Shown: piece after piece, positions 60,807-64,000 of the stretch | How the letters are laid out: every line of letters begins with the position of its first letter | How positions within the stretch are numbered: position 1 is the stretch's first letter | Assembly (NCBI GenBank): GCA_020848435.1 | Contig: JADLAC010000009.1 | Span: 25,765 to 89,764, forward strand | Direction: 5' to 3' | Length of the DNA: 64,000 bases | DNA from: Burkholderiales bacterium | GTDB lineage: Bacteria; Pseudomonadota; Gammaproteobacteria; Burkholderiales; WYBJ01 | Translations under genes and position numbers: made by a program | Notes under the pieces: generated by a model | Databases searched by the model: none | Told to the model about the DNA's origin: nothing | Seen by the model: the letters and a program-made list of their open reading frames with translations, nothing else

Positions 60807-62897
60807 TTAATCCAGCACCAGCAGCCAATCGACGGCGAACAGCGCCGCGCCTGCGCCGATGACCGGGTTCAGATCGAGCTCGCGCAAGCGCGGCCCGAGG
60901 GCCGCACCGAAGCCGGCGACGCGTGCGATCAGGTCGGCTAATTGTGCCCTGCTGAGGGGCGGCCTCCCGCGCACGCCGTCGAGCACCATCCGGCCGCGCA
61001 ATTCTTCCAGCATCGCCGCGGCCTGGAGCGGGCTCAGCGGACACTTGCGAAACACGGCGTCCTGCAGCACCTCGATCAGCAGGCCGCCCAAGCCGACCAT
61101 GACGACCGCGCCGAACACCGGATCGCGCTTCAATCCGATCACAAGCTCCGTTCCCGCCGGCGCCATCGGCTGGACGGCAACGCCGTCGATGCGTGCGTGC
61201 GGATGACGCTGCGCCACCGCGCTCAGGATGTCCTCGAATGCCGCGCGAATCGCGCTGTCGCTGTCGAGGCCGAGTCTTACGCCGCCGGCGTCGGTCTTGT
61301 GCGCGATGTCGGGCGACTCGATCTTCAGCGCCGCCGGGCGCTCGAACGAACGCGCTACCCGCGCCGCCTCCTCCGCGGAGCTGGCGAGCGTGACCGGCAC
61401 GAGCGGTACGCCGACCGCGGCCAGCAGCGAAGCTGCGACCAGGCTCGACACCTGGCCCGGGGCAGGCGGCAGCGGCGGCAGCGTCGGCGCGGGCTCGGTT
61501 TGCGCTGCCGCTTGTTCGAGCCACGCGCTGCGGCTAGCGGCGTATTCGACCAGTCCCGCTACGGCGTCGATCGCGGGCTCAGCGCCTCGGAGCACGGCAA
61601 TGCCGGCTGCATGCAAGCCTTGGATCGCGCGTTCCGGCGCCGCCACCCAGCTCACGATGAAAGGCTTGTGGGCACGCGCCTTGATGCCGCGAAAGATTTC
61701 GAGCAGGACATCCACGTGCGCATCCATGAGCTGGATCCAGACCAGCGCGATATCGATGGCCGGATCCGACAGCAGCGCCGTGACGCTGCGCTCCAGAAGC
61801 TGCGGTTCGGCGACGAACTGCCCGGTGATATCCACCGGATTGGCGGCAATGCCAAAGCCGGGGATCGCTGCGCGCAATGCATCGATCGTTGCAGCCGCGA
61901 GCAGCGGCACGTCCAGCCCAAGCTCCACGGCACGGTCGACCATCAGCACGCCGGCGCCGCCCGACTGGGTGACGACACCGACGCCTTTGCCTCGCGGCAG
62001 GCCGCAGTACGTAAAGGCTTCCGCCAGGTCGAGCAGGTGTTCTTCGTTGCGCGCGCGCACGATGCCGAATTGACGCGCGATACCGGAGAACACCTTGTCC
62101 TCGCCGGCAAGCGAACCGGTATGTGAGATCGCCGCGCGCGCGCCGGATGGCGTTCGGCCGACCTTGGTCACGACCAGAGGCTTGCCCAGCCGCAGCGCAC
62201 GGCGAGCGGCGCGCACCAGCGCTTCGCCGTCCTTGAGTCCCTCGATGTAGCCGGCGCCCACCCGGATGCGCTCATCCGCCAACACGTGCTCCATCACTTC
62301 CGCGAAGCCAAAATCGGACTCGTTGCCCGTGTTGACGAAATATCCCAGTCCGAGATGGCGCCGGCGGGCAAGCGCGGCGATCGCCGTACCGAATGCGCCC
62401 GATTGCGTGACGAAGGCGACCGGCCCCGGCGGTACGGGACCGTCGGCGAACTGGCCGAAGGTCGCCATTACGCGGTCGAATGCATTGATCAGACCCAGGC
62501 AGTTGGGTCCGCAGATGCGCACACCCGCGGCGCGCGCAGTCTCCTGTAGATCGCTTTGCAGGCGCGCGCCCTGCTCGCCCATTTCGGCGAAACCGGAGCT
62601 GAAGACGATCGCGGCATCGATACCGCGCTCGCCGAGATCGGTGATCGCAGCGCACACGCGCGCGGCGGGCACGGCGACGATGGCCAGGTCGGCCGCCTCG
62701 GGCAGCGCCGCCGCATCGGGGTAGCATGTCAGCCCCGCGATGGACGCATACTTCGGATTGATCGGGTAGATCCTGCCGCCATAGCCCTTGTCGAGCAGGA
62801 ACTTCAGCGCTCGGCCGTTGATGCGGTTGAAATCGGCGGAGGCGCCGACGATGGCGATCGAGCGCGGCGAAAGCAGGTGTTGCAAGGTGGCGTTCAT
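60807..62897 (-). CDS. NDP-forming acyl-CoA synthetase, copy 2
   Basis: A 696-residue paralogue of the preceding gene with the same domain order: SIAIVGASADFNRINGRALK, CGPNCLGLINAFDRVMATFG, ISHTGSLAGEDKVFSG and an ATP-grasp domain with PAALKIESPDIAHKTDAG. The predicted phosphohistidine and the KIESPDIAHKTD loop are intact, so both copies look functional. The tandem arrangement, same strand and 145-base gap suggest an old duplication. The open frame continues 105 codons upstream of 62897, but that part is Arg-rich and antisense to the neighbouring gene, so it is excluded. Confidence 0.87.
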   Translation of the reverse strand: MNATLQHLLSPRSIAIVGASADFNRINGRALKFLLDKGYGGRIYPINPKYASIAGLTCYPDAAALPEAADLAIVAVPAARVCAAITDLGERGIDAAIVFSSGFAEMGEQGARLQSDLQETARAAGVRICGPNCLGLINAFDRVMATFGQFADGPVPPGPVAFVTQSGAFGTAIAALARRRHLGLGYFVNTGNESDFGFAEVMEHVLADERIRVGAGYIEGLKDGEALVRAARRALRLGKPLVVTKVGRTPSGARAAISHTGSLAGEDKVFSGIARQFGIVRARNEEHLLDLAEAFTYCGLPRGKGVGVVTQSGGAGVLMVDRAVELGLDVPLLAAATIDALRAAIPGFGIAANPVDITGQFVAEPQLLERSVTALLSDPAIDIALVWIQLMDAHVDVLLEIFRGIKARAHKPFIVSWVAAPERAIQGLHAAGIAVLRGAEPAIDAVAGLVEYAASRSAWLEQAAAQTEPAPTLPPLPPAPGQVSSLVAASLLAAVGVPLVPVTLASSAEEAARVARSFERPAALKIESPDIAHKTDAGGVRLGLDSDSAIRAAFEDILSAVAQRHPHARIDGVAVQPMAPAGTELVIGLKRDPVFGAVVMVGLGGLLIEVLQDAVFRKCPLSPLQAAAMLEELRGRMVLDGVRGRPPLSRAQLADLIARVAGFGAALGPRLRELDLNPVIGAGAALFAVDWLLVLD

Positions 62898-62940
62898 GCC
62901 TTGCCGCGGAACTCCAGACGCTAGCCGCCTGCGGGAGCGA

Positions 62941-64000
62941 TTAACAGCCGGCGCGAGCGCGGCTCGCCACGATCGGGCGCACGCTGCGCGCCTCGTATTG
63001 ATGCTGGCGCGTCCACGGCACCGGCGCCATGCTCGCGCGTTGCGCCTTCGCTGCCAGTATCTGGTGCAGCGAAATCCAGCCGCGCGAAAACGCGTGCGCG
63101 CAGCCGGCGAGGTAAACGAGCCACGTGCGGTAGCGGCGCTCGCCGACGAGACTGCGTGCGCGCTCCTGTGCCGCCTCGAGCCGCGTCGCCCAGAAGTCGA
63201 GCGTCTTGGCATAGTGGAAGCGCAGCGACTCGACGTCTACGACTTCGAGCTTCTGCTCGCTCATCGCACGGATGGCGAGACTCACGTGCGGCAGCTCGCC
63301 ATGCGGGAAGATATACCGGTCGATGAATTCGCCCGCACCCATGCCGACGGCCCGGCTCTTGGCGTCCATGGTCGTGATGCCGTGGTTCATGACCAGGCCA
63401 TGCTCGTTCAACAGGCGCTCGATCTTGCCGAAGTACAGCGGCAGGTTCGCCAGGCCGACATGCTCGAACATGCCGACGCTCGCGATCTTGTCGAATCTCT
63501 CGTCCTCGGGCAGGTCGCGATAATCGATGAGCTCGATCCTGCAACGATCGGCCAAACCCTCGCGGGAGGCGCGCGCGCGCGCCAGATCGTATTGGTTGCG
63601 CGATAAGGTGATGCCCAGCGCCTGTACGCCGTGGTGGCGCGCCGCGTGGATGACGAGCCCGCCCCAGCCGCAGCCGATGTCCAGGAAGCGCTCGCCCGGG
63701 CGCAGCATCAACTTGCGGCAAATGTGCTCGAACTTCTGCTCCTGGGCCTGATCGAGGCTGTCGTCGGGAGCGCGGAAGTAGGCGCACGAGTACGCCATGG
63801 TGCGATCGAGCCAGAGTTGATAGAACTCGTTCGACACGTCGTAATGGTGCTCGATCGCCTGCGCATCCTGCTTGCGCGTATGGCGCACGGCGCGGCGCAG
63901 CTTGGCCCACGTCGCGGCATTGCGCCGCGCGCCGTGCACCAGGGCATCGGCCGCGCGCAGCGCATCGGCGATGCGACCCTCCACGTCGATCTGCTCATGG
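62941..64000 (-). CDS. cfa: Cyclopropane-fatty-acyl-phospholipid synthase, 5' part outside window
   Basis: The reverse-strand frame continues past the right edge, so the start is missing; at least 352 residues are visible. It has HHYDVSNEFYQLWLDRTMAY, the SAM loop FLDIGCGWGGLVIHAA, GITLSRNQYDLA, VGMFEHVGLANLP and EFIDRYIFPHGELPH. This is the CFA synthase pattern, which adds a methylene bridge from SAM to unsaturated phospholipid chains, often in stationary phase. The C-terminal block (GCAHAFSRGWISLHQILA) is typical of the family. Confidence 0.93.
   Translation of the reverse strand, partial: HEQIDVEGRIADALRAADALVHGARRNAATWAKLRRAVRHTRKQDAQAIEHHYDVSNEFYQLWLDRTMAYSCAYFRAPDDSLDQAQEQKFEHICRKLMLRPGERFLDIGCGWGGLVIHAARHHGVQALGITLSRNQYDLARARASREGLADRCRIELIDYRDLPEDERFDKIASVGMFEHVGLANLPLYFGKIERLLNEHGLVMNHGITTMDAKSRAVGMGAGEFIDRYIFPHGELPHVSLAIRAMSEQKLEVVDVESLRFHYAKTLDFWATRLEAAQERARSLVGERRYRTWLVYLAGCAHAFSRGWISLHQILAAKAQRASMAPVPWTRQHQYEARSVRPIVASRARAGC

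Noticed and set aside
62898..63212. N-terminal extension of the second acyl-CoA synthetase by 105 codons
   Set aside because: Arg-rich, antisense to the cfa gene, and absent from the tandem paralogue.

Overview
The window is GC-rich, densely packed chromosomal DNA from a betaproteobacterium. The gene order points there: lpxD-fabZ-lpxA-lpxB-rnhB, divergent ppsR/ppsA, pyrG-kdsA-eno-ftsB, rne divergent from rluC, and yceD-rpmF-plsX-fabHDG-acpP-fabF-pabC-mltG-tmk-holB. No rRNA, tRNA or CRISPR array was recognised. Species cannot be named from this sequence alone.

Layout. 1-4.9 kb: end of an OmpH/Skp chaperone gene, then the lipid A block, RNase HII and a CopD-like membrane protein. 4.9-6.8 kb: a SenB-like glycosyltransferase and a TrmH-family rRNA methyltransferase. 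6.8-15.3 kb: PEP synthase and its regulator, CTP synthase, KDO-8-P synthase, enolase, FtsB and FolD. 15.4-22.6 kb: a tiny membrane protein, an unusual 1179-residue flavin/iron-sulfur oxidoreductase, an aromatic aminotransferase and UvrB.

22.6-31.5 kb is accessory DNA. It holds a hairpin-rich intergenic stretch, a HigBA-type toxin-antitoxin operon with a clear operator, and a four-gene IS21-family element (about 3.29 kb, imperfect 32-bp terminal repeats). After these come the 3' part of a large phage virion gene cut by the IS, a phage lysis cassette (membrane protein, XhlA-like protein, transglycosylase, 3-TM holin), a small phage gene and an XRE regulator. This reads as a decayed prophage.

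31.5-52.9 kb returns to core genes: LMW phosphatase, PrpF-family isomerase, RNase E with a long leader, RluC, a HAD phosphatase, SppA, an RsmI-like methyltransferase and Maf. The complete fatty-acid/cell-envelope operon follows and ends in tmk-holB-tatD, an exported ankyrin protein and an unknown gene. 53-64 kb is a catabolic CoA block: GcdH, a PcaF/PaaJ-like thiolase, PaaH-like dehydrogenase, an amidase, two tandem NDP-forming acyl-CoA synthetase paralogues, and the 3' part of a cyclopropane fatty acid synthase gene running off the window.

The most unusual items are the fused NfnB/NfnA-like oxidoreductase, the hairpin cluster at 22.9-23.3 kb, the IS21 variant with two extra genes, the orphan SenB homologue, and two strong promoters placed so close to start codons that the transcripts should be leaderless or nearly so.
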